From Clostridium_AW malenominatum (GTDB lineage: Bacteria > Bacillota > Clostridia > Clostridiales > Clostridiaceae): a stretch of 64,000 nt of DNA. A program made the translations under genes and the position numbers. Below are positions 8,220-16,558 of this stretch, piece by piece; the stretch's first letter is position 1, and every line of letters begins with the position of its first letter. The notes below the pieces were generated by a model. That model was not told where the DNA came from. It did no database searches and saw only the letters and a program-made list of their open reading frames with translations. The stretch is from contig NZ_BAAACF010000001.1 in the NCBI RefSeq assembly GCF_039521365.1, forward strand, positions 1,178,001-1,242,000, in the 5' to 3' direction.

Positions 8220-8263
8220 TTGACTGACTTAAAGTATTAGTGTACTATACAATTAATACACTA
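8220..8263 (+). promoter_or_regulatory. Promoter and probable autoregulatory operator of the GntR/ABC operon
   Basis: TTGACT (8220-8225) is followed after 17 bp by TACTAT. The inverted repeat TAGTGTA-N12-TACACTA (8238-8244 / 8257-8263) covers the -10 region and lies 23 nt before the regulator's start. YtrA-subfamily regulators usually repress their own ABC operon from such a palindrome. Confidence 0.65.
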
Positions 8264-8286
8264 GAACAATCGGTGAGGAGGTAAAT

Positions 8287-8658
8287 ATGAATATTAAATT
8301 TGATGAAAAAACTCCAATATATATTCAGATTATGGATTATATAAAAGAAAATATAATTTCAGGTAAGATAAAACCTGGAGATAAACTCCCTTCTGTAAGG
8401 GAAATGGCAACATTATTAAAAGTAAATCCAAACACGTTACAAAGGGCTTATGGAGAGTTAGAAAGGGAGGACATTACCTATACGCAAAGGGGAATGGGAA
8501 CTTTTGTTAAGGAGGATATGAAAATGATAGAGGTATTAAGAAGGGATATGGCAAAAGAAGTTATAAACATGTTCGTTGAAAGAATGAAAAACATAGGATT
8601 TGATGAAGAGGATATAGTAAAAGTGGTAGTTGAAAAATTGAAGGGGGAGGAAAAATAA
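8287..8658 (+). CDS. GntR-family regulator, YtrA subfamily
   Basis: 123-residue cytoplasmic repressor. The winged HTH covers residues 1-70 (YIQIMDYIKENIISGKIKPGDKLPSVREMA...VNPNTLQRAYGELEREDI). The short C-terminal helical dimerisation tail (about 45 residues) is what defines the YtrA subfamily; it lacks the large effector domain of FadR/HutC types. GAGGAGG precedes the ATG. The stop overlaps the next start by one base (TAATG), so it is translationally coupled to the ABC transporter genes it probably represses. In relatives the inducers are often cell-wall-active compounds; nothing here shows the effector. Confidence 0.9.
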   Translation: MNIKFDEKTPIYIQIMDYIKENIISGKIKPGDKLPSVREMATLLKVNPNTLQRAYGELEREDITYTQRGMGTFVKEDMKMIEVLRRDMAKEVINMFVERMKNIGFDEEDIVKVVVEKLKGEEK

Positions 8659-9353
8659 TGAATACTATATTAAAAACAGATAATTTAGGTAAAAGCTATT
8701 CAAGTAAAAAAGCGTTAAATGGAATAAATATAGGTATACCAAAGGGAAAAATAATAGGATTACTAGGCCCTAATGGTAGTGGGAAAACCACATTTCTAAA
8801 AATAGCTGCAGGGCTTTTGAAATCTTCTGAAGGGGAAATAATTATTGACAATAATAAACCAGGGGTGTATACAAAATCTATAGTTTCATATCTGCCTGAT
8901 AAAGATTATTTATACAAATGGATGAAGATAAAAGATGCTATAGAATTTTATAAAGATTTTTATGAGGATTTTCAATTGGATAAATGCAAAGAACTATTAA
9001 AGTTTATGAACTTAGATGAAGATATGAAAGTATCTACCCTTTCAAAGGGAATGAGCGAAAAGCTATATTTGACTTTGACACTATCGAGAAAAGCAAAACT
9101 ATATGTATTAGATGAGCCATTAGGAGGGGTAGATCCTACCACCAGAGAAAAAATATTAGATGCAATACTCAATAACTATAGTGAAGAAAGTTCAATGATA
9201 ATTACAACTCATTTGGTGAATGACATTGAAAGATTATTTGATTATGTATATTTCATTTCCGATGGAAGCATTGTTCTCTCTGGTGACGCTGAAGAATTAA
9301 GAATTAAAGAGAATAAATCCATTGATGAAATTTATAGGGGGGTATTTGCATAA
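8658..9353 (+). CDS. ABC transporter ATP-binding protein
   Basis: 231-residue ATPase subunit of the transporter encoded with the preceding regulator. Walker A is GPNGSGKTT (about 37-45), the signature is LSKGMSEKLYL, and Walker B is LYVLDEPLGGVDP, followed by a switch His (TTHL). The signature reads LSKGM rather than LSGGQ, as is common in YtrB/YxlF-type exporters. It starts on the overlapping TAATG of the GntR gene and ends on another TAATG shared with the permease gene. The substrate is unknown. Related operons (YtrABCDEF, BcrA-like) handle peptide antibiotics or wall stress, which is a possibility only. Confidence 0.9.
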   Translation: MNTILKTDNLGKSYSSKKALNGINIGIPKGKIIGLLGPNGSGKTTFLKIAAGLLKSSEGEIIIDNNKPGVYTKSIVSYLPDKDYLYKWMKIKDAIEFYKDFYEDFQLDKCKELLKFMNLDEDMKVSTLSKGMSEKLYLTLTLSRKAKLYVLDEPLGGVDPTTREKILDAILNNYSEESSMIITTHLVNDIERLFDYVYFISDGSIVLSGDAEELRIKENKSIDEIYRGVFA

Positions 9354-10111
9354 TGAGAAATCTTATAAAATACGAAGTAAAGGGTTATTTAAAAGAAACC
9401 TTAGGATTGATTTTAGTAACACTATTTTTCCAAGTGTTGTTATTAGTAAAAGGAATGGATTTTTTTGATGAAAGAATTATAGTTCTTGTGTTCGTTAACT
9501 TGGTTGCCTTTGGTAGTGGGATTGTTACATTTATATGGAATATAAAATTATTCAGTAAAGATTTATACGAGGACACATCCTATTTAATATATACAGTGCC
9601 AGAGTCAATGAATACTATATTAGCTTCTAAATTTATATCCTCTCTAGTTCAGACTTTTATTGTTGTTATTATTAACTTAGCTTTTGTGTTTAATTATTTA
9701 AATATTACTTTTGGCGTATTTAAGTATATTAAAGAGATGCCAGGAAATTTTATATTAACCTTTGTTTTAAATGGGGTGATTACCTATTTAAGCACTTTAG
9801 CTATGATATACTTTTCTATAACATTAAGTAAAATTAGTATTAGGAAAAAATCCGCTGGAAAGTTTGGGGCATGGGTGATATTTTTAATAATCTCATCAGC
9901 TTTTAAATATATTCAATTCTTAATACTTGATAATACTCCTGGATTCCAAATGGAACACATGATTAATAATGCAATGTATAGTGGTAGAAATTTTACAATA
10001 AGCTATGGATTTGTAAATGATAATATTATAGACGGGATTTTTAACTTAATAATTTTTGTTATCTTATTTTTTACCACATCATATTTATTAAGAGATAAGT
10101 TGGATATTTAA
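9353..10111 (+). CDS. ABC-2-type transporter permease
   Basis: 252-residue polytopic membrane protein with about six hydrophobic helices (starting near 14-34, 42-66, 95-115, 130-160, 175-195 and 225-247) and no signal peptide. It is the membrane partner of the ATPase directly upstream, whose stop overlaps this start by one base. The sequence is too generic to assign a substrate. It is the last gene of the three-gene operon; a strong hairpin follows. Confidence 0.8.
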   Translation: MRNLIKYEVKGYLKETLGLILVTLFFQVLLLVKGMDFFDERIIVLVFVNLVAFGSGIVTFIWNIKLFSKDLYEDTSYLIYTVPESMNTILASKFISSLVQTFIVVIINLAFVFNYLNITFGVFKYIKEMPGNFILTFVLNGVITYLSTLAMIYFSITLSKISIRKKSAGKFGAWVIFLIISSAFKYIQFLILDNTPGFQMEHMINNAMYSGRNFTISYGFVNDNIIDGIFNLIIFVILFFTTSYLLRDKLDI

Positions 10112-10115
10112 AAAT

Positions 10116-10150
10116 AAAGAGGATATAAGAGAGTTGCTTATATCCTCTTT
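10116..10150. terminator. Bidirectional terminator (ABC operon / M20 gene)
   Basis: A 14-bp perfect stem AAAGAGGATATAAG / CTTATATCCTCTTT with a 7-nt loop, between convergent stops at 10111 and 10155. Confidence 0.85.
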
Positions 10151-10154
10151 ACAT

Positions 10155-11267
10155 TTACCCGTTGATAATAAAATTTACTACTGAATATATTCCGTAAAAT
10201 AGAGCTTCATCTGAAGCAGAGAAGCTTGGCGAGTGAAGAGGGTAAATTCCTTTTTCCCCCTCCATTATGCCAATTCTAAAGTGCACTGAAGGAACCTCCT
10301 TTGCAAAAAATGAAAAGTCCTCAGATGCAAAAGTAGGCTCTAGAGGCAATATACTTTCTTCTCCTAACAAATTAATACAACTAGCATTAAACTTTTTGCA
10401 TAAACTTTCATCGTTAATTAAAGGAGGAAAAGAAGTTTCGAAGTTTACCCTATAATCACAATTATATTTTTTAGCTGTAAGTTCAGCTATGCTTTCTAAA
10501 TCTTGCTTCATTTTGTTTATGAAGTCATTATCAAAGGTTCTTAAAGTACCTAAAACTTCAATCTCCTCGGGAATTACATTAGTAGCCTTGCTTCCATTAA
10601 TTGAAGTAAAGGTTAATACATGAAGGTTAAGAGGATTACTTTCAATTCTAGACTTTAAGGTCATAGTATTCACAAATTCCATAGCTGGATATAAAGGATT
10701 AATGCAAAGATGGGGAAGTGCAGCATGACCACCTTTACCCTTAAAGTAAATCTTAAAGTCATCTATAGAAGCCATAGAAGGACCTTTTGGTATCTCAAGC
10801 TTGCCAACTTGGAGACTTGGCCATACATGGTAGCCCATGATGTATTTTACTTTAGGATTAGATAAGACACCTTCTTTAATCATAGGAAGGGCACCGCCGG
10901 TAGCTTCTTCCGCTGGTTGAAATATAAGTTTTATACATTTATCAATATTTAGTTCTTTTAATATAATGGCTACTCCAATAAGCATGGCAGTATGATAATC
11001 GTGACCACATCCATGAAAGGGTTTGTCATTTACTAGAATTGCATCCATATCTGCTCTAATTCCAATACAGCTTTCTCCTTCGTTTAATAATCCAACTACC
11101 CCAGTGTTAAACATGGAACGGCATGGTATGTTTAACTTATTAAGCTCATCCATTATGATTCTTTGGGTATCATACTCTTTAGTAGAAAGCTCTGCGTTGT
11201 TATGTAATTCCTGTCGTAATCTTTTTATATAATTCAAATTATTGAGTATCGAATTTTTCAAGTCCAT
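10155..11267 (-). CDS. M20-family metal-dependent amidohydrolase
   Basis: 370-residue M20D peptidase/amidohydrolase, the family of N-acyl-amino-acid and IAA-amino-acid hydrolases. Metal-site signatures are GIRADMDAI (about 70), CGHDYHTAML (about 87-96), FQPAEEATGGA (about 116-126) and GYHVWP (about 145). A dimerisation lid sits in the middle (HAALPHLCINPLYPA). A late FASEDFSFF carries the final catalytic His/Glu region. It probably removes an acyl or aminoacyl group from a small amide; the exact substrate cannot be assigned. Its AGGAGT site sits directly before the ATG. It is a single gene. Confidence 0.85.
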   Translation of the reverse strand: MDLKNSILNNLNYIKRLRQELHNNAELSTKEYDTQRIIMDELNKLNIPCRSMFNTGVVGLLNEGESCIGIRADMDAILVNDKPFHGCGHDYHTAMLIGVAIILKELNIDKCIKLIFQPAEEATGGALPMIKEGVLSNPKVKYIMGYHVWPSLQVGKLEIPKGPSMASIDDFKIYFKGKGGHAALPHLCINPLYPAMEFVNTMTLKSRIESNPLNLHVLTFTSINGSKATNVIPEEIEVLGTLRTFDNDFINKMKQDLESIAELTAKKYNCDYRVNFETSFPPLINDESLCKKFNASCINLLGEESILPLEPTFASEDFSFFAKEVPSVHFRIGIMEGEKGIYPLHSPSFSASDEALFYGIYSVVNFIING

Positions 11268-11399
11268 ACTATCAACTCCTTGTAATATTTTAAAATTAAT
11301 TAAATATTAATACTTTATTAAGCCTTATTTAAAGAATATATCACTCTTTCGTGGTATAATCAAAGTAAAAATAAACTATTTGTATAAAAGAGGGATAAC

Positions 11400-11645
11400 A
11401 TGGATTTTATAAGAACTTTAATGGTTATAGCTATAGTTGTGGTGGTATTTCAATTTTTTATTTGGTTACTTCCCTATATAGCCGTAATAGTTTTACTATA
11501 TTGGGGTGCTAAATATTTTAATAATAAATTAAGTGCCTATAAAGAGAAAAGAGGAAATAAGTCTTCTAGTGAAGTATATTATATAAATAATGACAATATA
11601 TTGGAAAAGGAAATTGTTGATGTAGAATATGAAGATGTTCAATAA
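11400..11645 (+). CDS. Small membrane protein, unknown function (81 aa)
   Basis: Unrecognised. The N-terminal half is hydrophobic (about residues 6-38, one long or two short helices). The C-terminal half is charged and soluble (AYKEKRGNKSSSEVYY...EKEIVDVEYEDVQ), probably cytoplasmic. GAGGGA precedes the ATG at 11400. The stop overlaps the strong AAAGGAGAGG site of the next gene, so the two are co-transcribed. Confidence 0.6.
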   Translation: MDFIRTLMVIAIVVVVFQFFIWLLPYIAVIVLLYWGAKYFNNKLSAYKEKRGNKSSSEVYYINNDNILEKEIVDVEYEDVQ

Positions 11646-11658
11646 AGGAGAGGTTTTT

Positions 11659-12528
11659 GTGAGATATGAAGGAGTAGTATATAGACCACCCAGCGAAGCG
11701 AATAGCTTAATTGTGCAGGTGACCATAGGATGTGCCCATAATAAATGTACCTTTTGTGGAATGTATAAGCATAAACAATTTCGAATTAGAAGTAAAGAAG
11801 AAATATTTCAGGACTTAGAATTAGGAAGAAGATATTATGGCAAGGTGGAGAAAATTTTCTTAGCAGACGGTGATGCTTTATGTTTAAACACAAAGGATTT
11901 AAAGGATATTTTAGTGAAAATAAAAGAAGTATTTCCAGAGTGTAACAGGATTGGTATATATGCTACTCCTAAGGATATCTTAAAAAAACCCGCAGAAGAA
12001 TTAGTGGAATTAAGGGAACTAGGCATAGGAATTATTTATATGGGATTAGAAAGCGGAAGCGAGGAAATATTAAAAGATATAAATAAAGGTGTAACTAAAG
12101 AAGAGATGATAAGAGCAGGTAAAAAAGTAAAAGAAAGTGGAATTCCATTATCTATAACTTTGATATCGGGTTTAGGTGGAAAAGTTCACTGGAAGAGCCA
12201 CGCAATTGAATCGGGAGAAGTTATATCAAAAATAAGCCCTGACTACTTAGGATTATTAACACTCATGGTGGAACAGGGAACTGAACTTTATCAAAAAATT
12301 AATAGAGAAGAGTTTAAATTGTTAAGTCCACAGGAAATAATGATGGAGACTAAAGTTTTGCTAAATAACATAGAGGTAAGCCAGTGCATATTTAGAAGTA
12401 ATCATGCATCAAATTATGTGTCATTAAAAGGGATTCTTCCTAACGATAAAGAGGCTTTAATGAGTAAAATAAATGGAATATTGAGCCAAGAATATAATTA
12501 TAAAAATGAAGATTTCAGAATTTTGTAA
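11659..12528 (+). CDS. Radical SAM protein with a CX4CX2C cluster motif
   Basis: 289 residues, Elp3/HemN-like radical SAM core. The iron-sulfur motif reads C-AHNK-C-TF-C near residues 25-33, i.e. CX4CX2C instead of the standard CX3CX2C. Other core features are LADGDAL, the GLESGSEEIL segment (SAM contact strand) and LISGLGG. It presumably cleaves S-adenosylmethionine to start a radical reaction; the substrate is unknown. The start is GTG at 11659, 5-6 nt after AAAGGAGAGG; an in-frame ATG at 11629 would overlap the previous gene and bury that ribosome site. A C-terminal methyl- or metabolite-binding domain is not obvious. Confidence 0.8.
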   Translation: MRYEGVVYRPPSEANSLIVQVTIGCAHNKCTFCGMYKHKQFRIRSKEEIFQDLELGRRYYGKVEKIFLADGDALCLNTKDLKDILVKIKEVFPECNRIGIYATPKDILKKPAEELVELRELGIGIIYMGLESGSEEILKDINKGVTKEEMIRAGKKVKESGIPLSITLISGLGGKVHWKSHAIESGEVISKISPDYLGLLTLMVEQGTELYQKINREEFKLLSPQEIMMETKVLLNNIEVSQCIFRSNHASNYVSLKGILPNDKEALMSKINGILSQEYNYKNEDFRIL

Positions 12529-12813
12529 TATATAAATTTTAATCTTCATATAGACAAATATAAAAAAAGATTATATAATAAAAGTGGAATTGAAAATGAT
12601 TACATTACAATAAGTGGCATATATTTATTAAAAATCGAATAATATATATAAGGAAATAATAAGTTAAATAGTATTTCCTTTTTCTTTAAAAAATAAGAAA
12701 AGGTTTTCTAATATAAATTATAACTAAATTAACATTATTTGGAAAAGCTTAGAAACATTAAATTAATGTTTCTATTGTTTAATAAATACATAAAATTATT
12801 GGGGGGTATAAAA
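12529..12813 (+). promoter_or_regulatory. Regulatory region of the mgl operon with a LacI-type operator
   Basis: A 285-bp AT-rich non-coding stretch. It contains AGAAAAGGTTTTCT at 12696-12709, a 14-bp near-palindrome (AGAAAA / TTTTCT) found identically before galT (17616-17629). A plausible -10 region (AATATAAATTATAAC) follows directly. No CcpA cre match was seen. A longer coding frame from 12739 was rejected, because the lipoprotein start is at 12814. Confidence 0.7.
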
Positions 12814-13872
12814 ATGAAAAAAATTATTTCATTGGTTGCTGCGGCAATTTTATCATTAGGGATGCTTACTGGTTGTGGAAGTAAACCTACAGATGCAGGA
12901 AAAGATGCTGGAAAGGATACGCCTAAGGAAATAAAAATTGGTGTAGCACTTTACAAATTTGACGATACTTTTATTTCTACAGTTCGTCAAGCAATTGAAA
13001 AGAATGCTGAAGAAAAGGGAAAGGCTTCAGGAGAAAAAATTACGTTAAATTTCGCTGATGGACAAGGTCAGCAAGCAAACCAAAATGACCAAGTGGATAC
13101 TTTTATAGCTCAAAAATATGACGTTATTGCTGTTAATATGGTTGACCGTACTGCAGCTTCTGTAATAATTGATAAGGCTAAGGCAGCGGGAATACCTGTA
13201 GTATTCTTTAATCGTGAGCCAGTAGCAGAAGACATGGCTAAATGGGACAAGATGTTCTATGTTGGTGCAAAGGCTGAGGAATCAGGAGCAATGCAAGGAC
13301 AAATAATTGCTGACTATTTCAAGGCTAATCCAGGCATGGATAAGAATAAAGATGGAAAACTTCAATACGTAATGTTAGAAGGAGAACCAGGACATCAAGA
13401 CGCAATATTACGTACTGAACATTCAATAAAAGCTTTAGAAGCAGCTGGAGTTAAAACTGAAAAACTTGCTAATGATACAGGAATGTGGCAGAGAGCAATG
13501 GGACAAGAAAAAATGGCTGCTTGGTTATCCGCTTATGGCGATAAAATAGAAGTTGTATTTGGAAATAACGACGATATGGCGTTAGGTGCTATCGAAGCTC
13601 TTAAAGCAGCAGGATATTTCCAGGGAGACAAAAAGTTGCCAGTAGTTGGTGTTGACGCAACTGCACCAGCAATTGACTCTCTAGAAGGTGGACAATTATT
13701 AGGTACAGTATTAAACGATGCTAAAGGCCAAGGAAAAGCTATACTTGATATATCTTATTCTTTAGCAAAGAAAGAAGATCCATCAAAATCCGTTGAAGGA
13801 ATAACTGATGTTAAATACAAATGGGTTCCATATCAACCTGTAACAAAGGAAAATGTTAGCCAATTTAAATAA
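12814..13872 (+). CDS. mglB: Galactose/methylgalactoside-binding lipoprotein MglB
   Basis: 352-residue substrate-binding lipoprotein of a CUT2 sugar ABC importer, anchored outside the membrane. A lipoprotein signal peptide ends in the lipobox MLTGC (mature Cys22), followed by a Lys/Asp/Gly linker. The periplasmic-binding-protein type-1 fold follows (KIGVALYKFDDTFISTVRQAIEKNA..., FNREPV, GVDATAPAIDSLEGGQLLGTVLND). Start ATG 12814 has GGGGGG 7 nt upstream. It is followed by a hairpin before mglA, the usual way to make more binding protein than transporter. D-galactose/glucose as ligand is inferred from strong MglB resemblance and the gal genes downstream. Confidence 0.93.
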   Translation: MKKIISLVAAAILSLGMLTGCGSKPTDAGKDAGKDTPKEIKIGVALYKFDDTFISTVRQAIEKNAEEKGKASGEKITLNFADGQGQQANQNDQVDTFIAQKYDVIAVNMVDRTAASVIIDKAKAAGIPVVFFNREPVAEDMAKWDKMFYVGAKAEESGAMQGQIIADYFKANPGMDKNKDGKLQYVMLEGEPGHQDAILRTEHSIKALEAAGVKTEKLANDTGMWQRAMGQEKMAAWLSAYGDKIEVVFGNNDDMALGAIEALKAAGYFQGDKKLPVVGVDATAPAIDSLEGGQLLGTVLNDAKGQGKAILDISYSLAKKEDPSKSVEGITDVKYKWVPYQPVTKENVSQFK

Positions 13873-13881
13873 TAAAAAAAC

Positions 13882-13904
13882 TAGGGAGTGTTTTACACTC
13901 CCTA
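13882..13904 (+). terminator. Intra-operon attenuating hairpin between mglB and mglA
   Basis: Stem TAGGGAGTG / CACTCCCTA with a 5-nt loop, followed by ATATTAAATATTTTG. It sits 9 nt after the mglB stop and 34 nt before mglA. It could act as a partial terminator or as a 3' stabiliser of the mglB message. Confidence 0.65.
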
Positions 13905-13937
13905 ATATTAAATATTTTGCTGAAAGAGGTGTTGCCT

Positions 13938-15452
13938 ATGTCACAGGAGTATGTTTTGGAAATGCATAATATTTCCAAAAGCTTTCCCGGTGTAAAGGCG
14001 CTTGATAATGTTAGTTTGAAGCTAAGGCCTGGAAGTGTACATGCACTCATGGGTGAAAATGGAGCGGGTAAATCTACATTGATGAAGTGTCTTTTTGGAA
14101 TCTATGTTGAAGATGAAGGGGAAGTTATTCTTGATGGTAAAAAAGTTCAATTTAAAAATGCAAAGGATGCATTAGAAAATGGAATTTCTATGATACACCA
14201 AGAGCTTCACCCAGTGCCACATCGTAGTGTAATGGAAAATATATGGTTAGGAAGATTCCCTGTTAAAAGCTATATGGGAATAAAATTAGTAGACCATAAA
14301 AAAATGTATGATGATACATTATCACTTTTAAGAGATGAACTTCAATTGGATATAAAACCAGAAACTGAAGTTGCAAAACTCTCTGTATCACAAATTCAAG
14401 GAGTAGAAATAGCAAAGGCTGTTTCCTATAGAGCAAAGGTAGTAGTGATGGACGAGCCTACCTCCTCTCTTACAGAAACTGAAGTTTCTCATTTGTTTAA
14501 TATTATCAGAAAGCTTAAAGCCGAAGGGGTTTCGATTATATATATATCTCATAAAATGGAAGAAATTTTAGAAATATCTGATGAAATAACCATAATGAGA
14601 GACGGTAAGTATATCGGTACTTGGGATTCTAAGGATATGACTACGGATATGATTATTTCTAAAATGGTTGGAAGGGATTTAACAAATAGATTCCCACCTC
14701 GTGAAAATATACCAGGGGAAGTATTCATGAAAGTAGAAAATTTAACATCTACCAATTCAAAGTCCTTTAAAGATATAACCTTTGAACTAAGAAAGGGTGA
14801 AATATTGGGAATAGGGGGATTAGTTGGAGCTCAAAGAACAGAGCTAGTTGAGGCAATATTTGGACTTAGAGGAATATCCAAAGGAAAGATATATATAAAA
14901 GATAATGAGGTGAAAATAAAAAATCCAATAGATGCAAAGAAGCATGGAATTGCGCTTCTTACTGAAGAAAGAAGATCTACGGGGATTTTTCCGGTACTTT
15001 CTGTGGCAGACAATACCATAGTAGCTAACTTAAACAGATACATGGATTTTAATTTTATTATAAACAGCAGAAAGGGTATGGCGGAAGTAAATAAGAGCAT
15101 AAATATGCTTAACATAAAAACTCCTTCTGGAAAAACATTAATAAGAAATTTGTCTGGAGGAAATCAACAAAAGGTTATTTTTTCTCGTTGGTTACTAACA
15201 GAACCGGATGTTTTAATATTGGACGAGCCTACTAGAGGAATCGACGTAGGGGCAAAGTATGAAATATATTCAATAATTGCTGAACTTGCAAAGGCTGGGA
15301 AAAGTATTATTATGATTAGTTCAGAAATGCCTGAGCTTATAGGAATGTCTGATAGAATTATGGTAATGTGTTCAGGAAAATTAAGTGGAATCATAGATGG
15401 CAGGGAAGCAAATCAGGAGCTTATTATGAAGTATGCCACAAAGTTTGCTTAG
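13938..15452 (+). CDS. mglA: Galactose/methylgalactoside ABC transporter ATPase MglA
   Basis: 504-residue protein with two fused ABC domains, typical of CUT2 sugar importers. Domain 1 has a full Walker A (GENGAGKST), Walker B (VVVMDEPTSSL) and a degenerate signature (LSVSQIQ). Domain 2 has a degenerate Walker A (GGLVGAQRTE), an intact signature (LSGGNQQK) and Walker B (LILDEPTRGIDVG). This asymmetry is normal for the family. The start is ATG 13938 with AGAGGTG upstream; a TTG at 13917 in the same frame has no ribosome site. It is co-transcribed with mglB and mglC. Confidence 0.93.
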   Translation: MSQEYVLEMHNISKSFPGVKALDNVSLKLRPGSVHALMGENGAGKSTLMKCLFGIYVEDEGEVILDGKKVQFKNAKDALENGISMIHQELHPVPHRSVMENIWLGRFPVKSYMGIKLVDHKKMYDDTLSLLRDELQLDIKPETEVAKLSVSQIQGVEIAKAVSYRAKVVVMDEPTSSLTETEVSHLFNIIRKLKAEGVSIIYISHKMEEILEISDEITIMRDGKYIGTWDSKDMTTDMIISKMVGRDLTNRFPPRENIPGEVFMKVENLTSTNSKSFKDITFELRKGEILGIGGLVGAQRTELVEAIFGLRGISKGKIYIKDNEVKIKNPIDAKKHGIALLTEERRSTGIFPVLSVADNTIVANLNRYMDFNFIINSRKGMAEVNKSINMLNIKTPSGKTLIRNLSGGNQQKVIFSRWLLTEPDVLILDEPTRGIDVGAKYEIYSIIAELAKAGKSIIMISSEMPELIGMSDRIMVMCSGKLSGIIDGREANQELIMKYATKFA

Positions 15453-15470
15453 CAGAGGGAGGTTAAAAAC

Positions 15471-16475
15471 ATGGCAGAAGAAAGTAAAAAGTTAAATGGA
15501 AAAAATTTAAAAGAGTTTGGTAGTAAAAATGCAATATATTTAGTTCTTGTAGTATTATGTATATCTATAGGGGCACTAAATAGTAATTTCCTATCTCTTA
15601 ATAACCTAGGAAATGTTTTGGTTATTGCCTCAGTACGTATAATAATTGCCTTAGGAGTTGGTGGAGCGCTAATTACTAAAGGTACAGACCTTTCCTCAGG
15701 TAGAATAGTAGGTCTTACAGCTTGTATTTCTGCAAGTTTGTTGCAGCGCCCTGACTATGCATATAAATTATTTAAAAATGCTCCGCAGTTAAATATTTTC
15801 GTAGTTATACTATTAGTTATGGTAGTAGGGATGTCAATTGGAGCAATTAATGGAGTGGTTATATCTTATCTTAAGGTACCGCCTTTTATAGCTACCTTAG
15901 GAATGATGGTTATAGTATATGGTGCTGCATGTATATATACTAATGCTCAACCTATTGGGGGGTTAAGGAATGACTTCACAGGACTCGCTTCTGGAAGAGT
16001 TTTTGGAGTTATACCTAACTTAGTAATTATAGCTGCAGTAGTTGGAATTATTATATGGATTATTCTTAATAAAACTCGTTTTGGAAAATACATTTATGCC
16101 ATAGGTGGAAATTCAAATGCAGCAGAAGTTTCAGGAGTAAATGTTGAGCTTACTTTAATAAAAGTTTATGCTTTAGCTGGAGCTTTATATGGGCTAGCAG
16201 GAGCACTACTTGCTGCTAGAACAGGAGGGGCTACTAACAACTATGGTAATATGTATGAGCTTGATGCTATAGCAGCAGCAACCATAGGGGGAGTTTCTAC
16301 CTCTGGTGGTATTGGAACAGTATCTGGAATAATTACAGGAGTTTTAATATTTGAAGTATTAAACAATGGTTTAGTAATTTTAAATGTATCTGCCTATTGG
16401 CAACAGGTAGTTAAAGGTATTATAATAATTGGAGCGGTTGCTTTTGACATACGTAAATATTTAGCAAAAAGATAG
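15471..16475 (+). CDS. mglC: Galactose/methylgalactoside ABC transporter permease MglC
   Basis: 334-residue permease of the BPD_transp_2 type with about 8-10 transmembrane helices and a charged cytoplasmic N-terminus. Family stretches include LGVGGALITKGTDLSSGRIVGL, YLKVPPFIATLGMM, RFGKYIYAIGGNSNAAEVSGVNV (the loop that contacts the ATPase) and AIAAATIGGVSTSGGIGTVSG. AGGGAGGT precedes ATG 15471, 18 nt after mglA. It is the last gene of the transporter operon; a strong hairpin follows. Confidence 0.93.
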   Translation: MAEESKKLNGKNLKEFGSKNAIYLVLVVLCISIGALNSNFLSLNNLGNVLVIASVRIIIALGVGGALITKGTDLSSGRIVGLTACISASLLQRPDYAYKLFKNAPQLNIFVVILLVMVVGMSIGAINGVVISYLKVPPFIATLGMMVIVYGAACIYTNAQPIGGLRNDFTGLASGRVFGVIPNLVIIAAVVGIIIWIILNKTRFGKYIYAIGGNSNAAEVSGVNVELTLIKVYALAGALYGLAGALLAARTGGATNNYGNMYELDAIAAATIGGVSTSGGIGTVSGIITGVLIFEVLNNGLVILNVSAYWQQVVKGIIIIGAVAFDIRKYLAKR

Positions 16476-16479
16476 TAAC

Positions 16480-16518
16480 AAAAGACTTTCCGTCCTAGCT
16501 AGATGGAAGGTCTTTTAA
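16480..16518 (+). terminator. Terminator of the mglBAC operon
   Basis: Stem AAAAGACTTTCCgTC / GAtGGAAGGTCTTTT around CTAGCTA, ending in T residues, directly after the mglC stop. It separates the transporter operon from the regulator gene. Confidence 0.8.
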
Positions 16519-16558
16519 ACAATGATATATTATATTTTAAAAATTAGAAGGTGAAATT

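Noticed and set aside
12739..12813. N-terminal extension of MglB from 12739
   Set aside because: It would place 25 residues before a perfect lipoprotein signal peptide and skip the GGGGGG site at 12801-12806.
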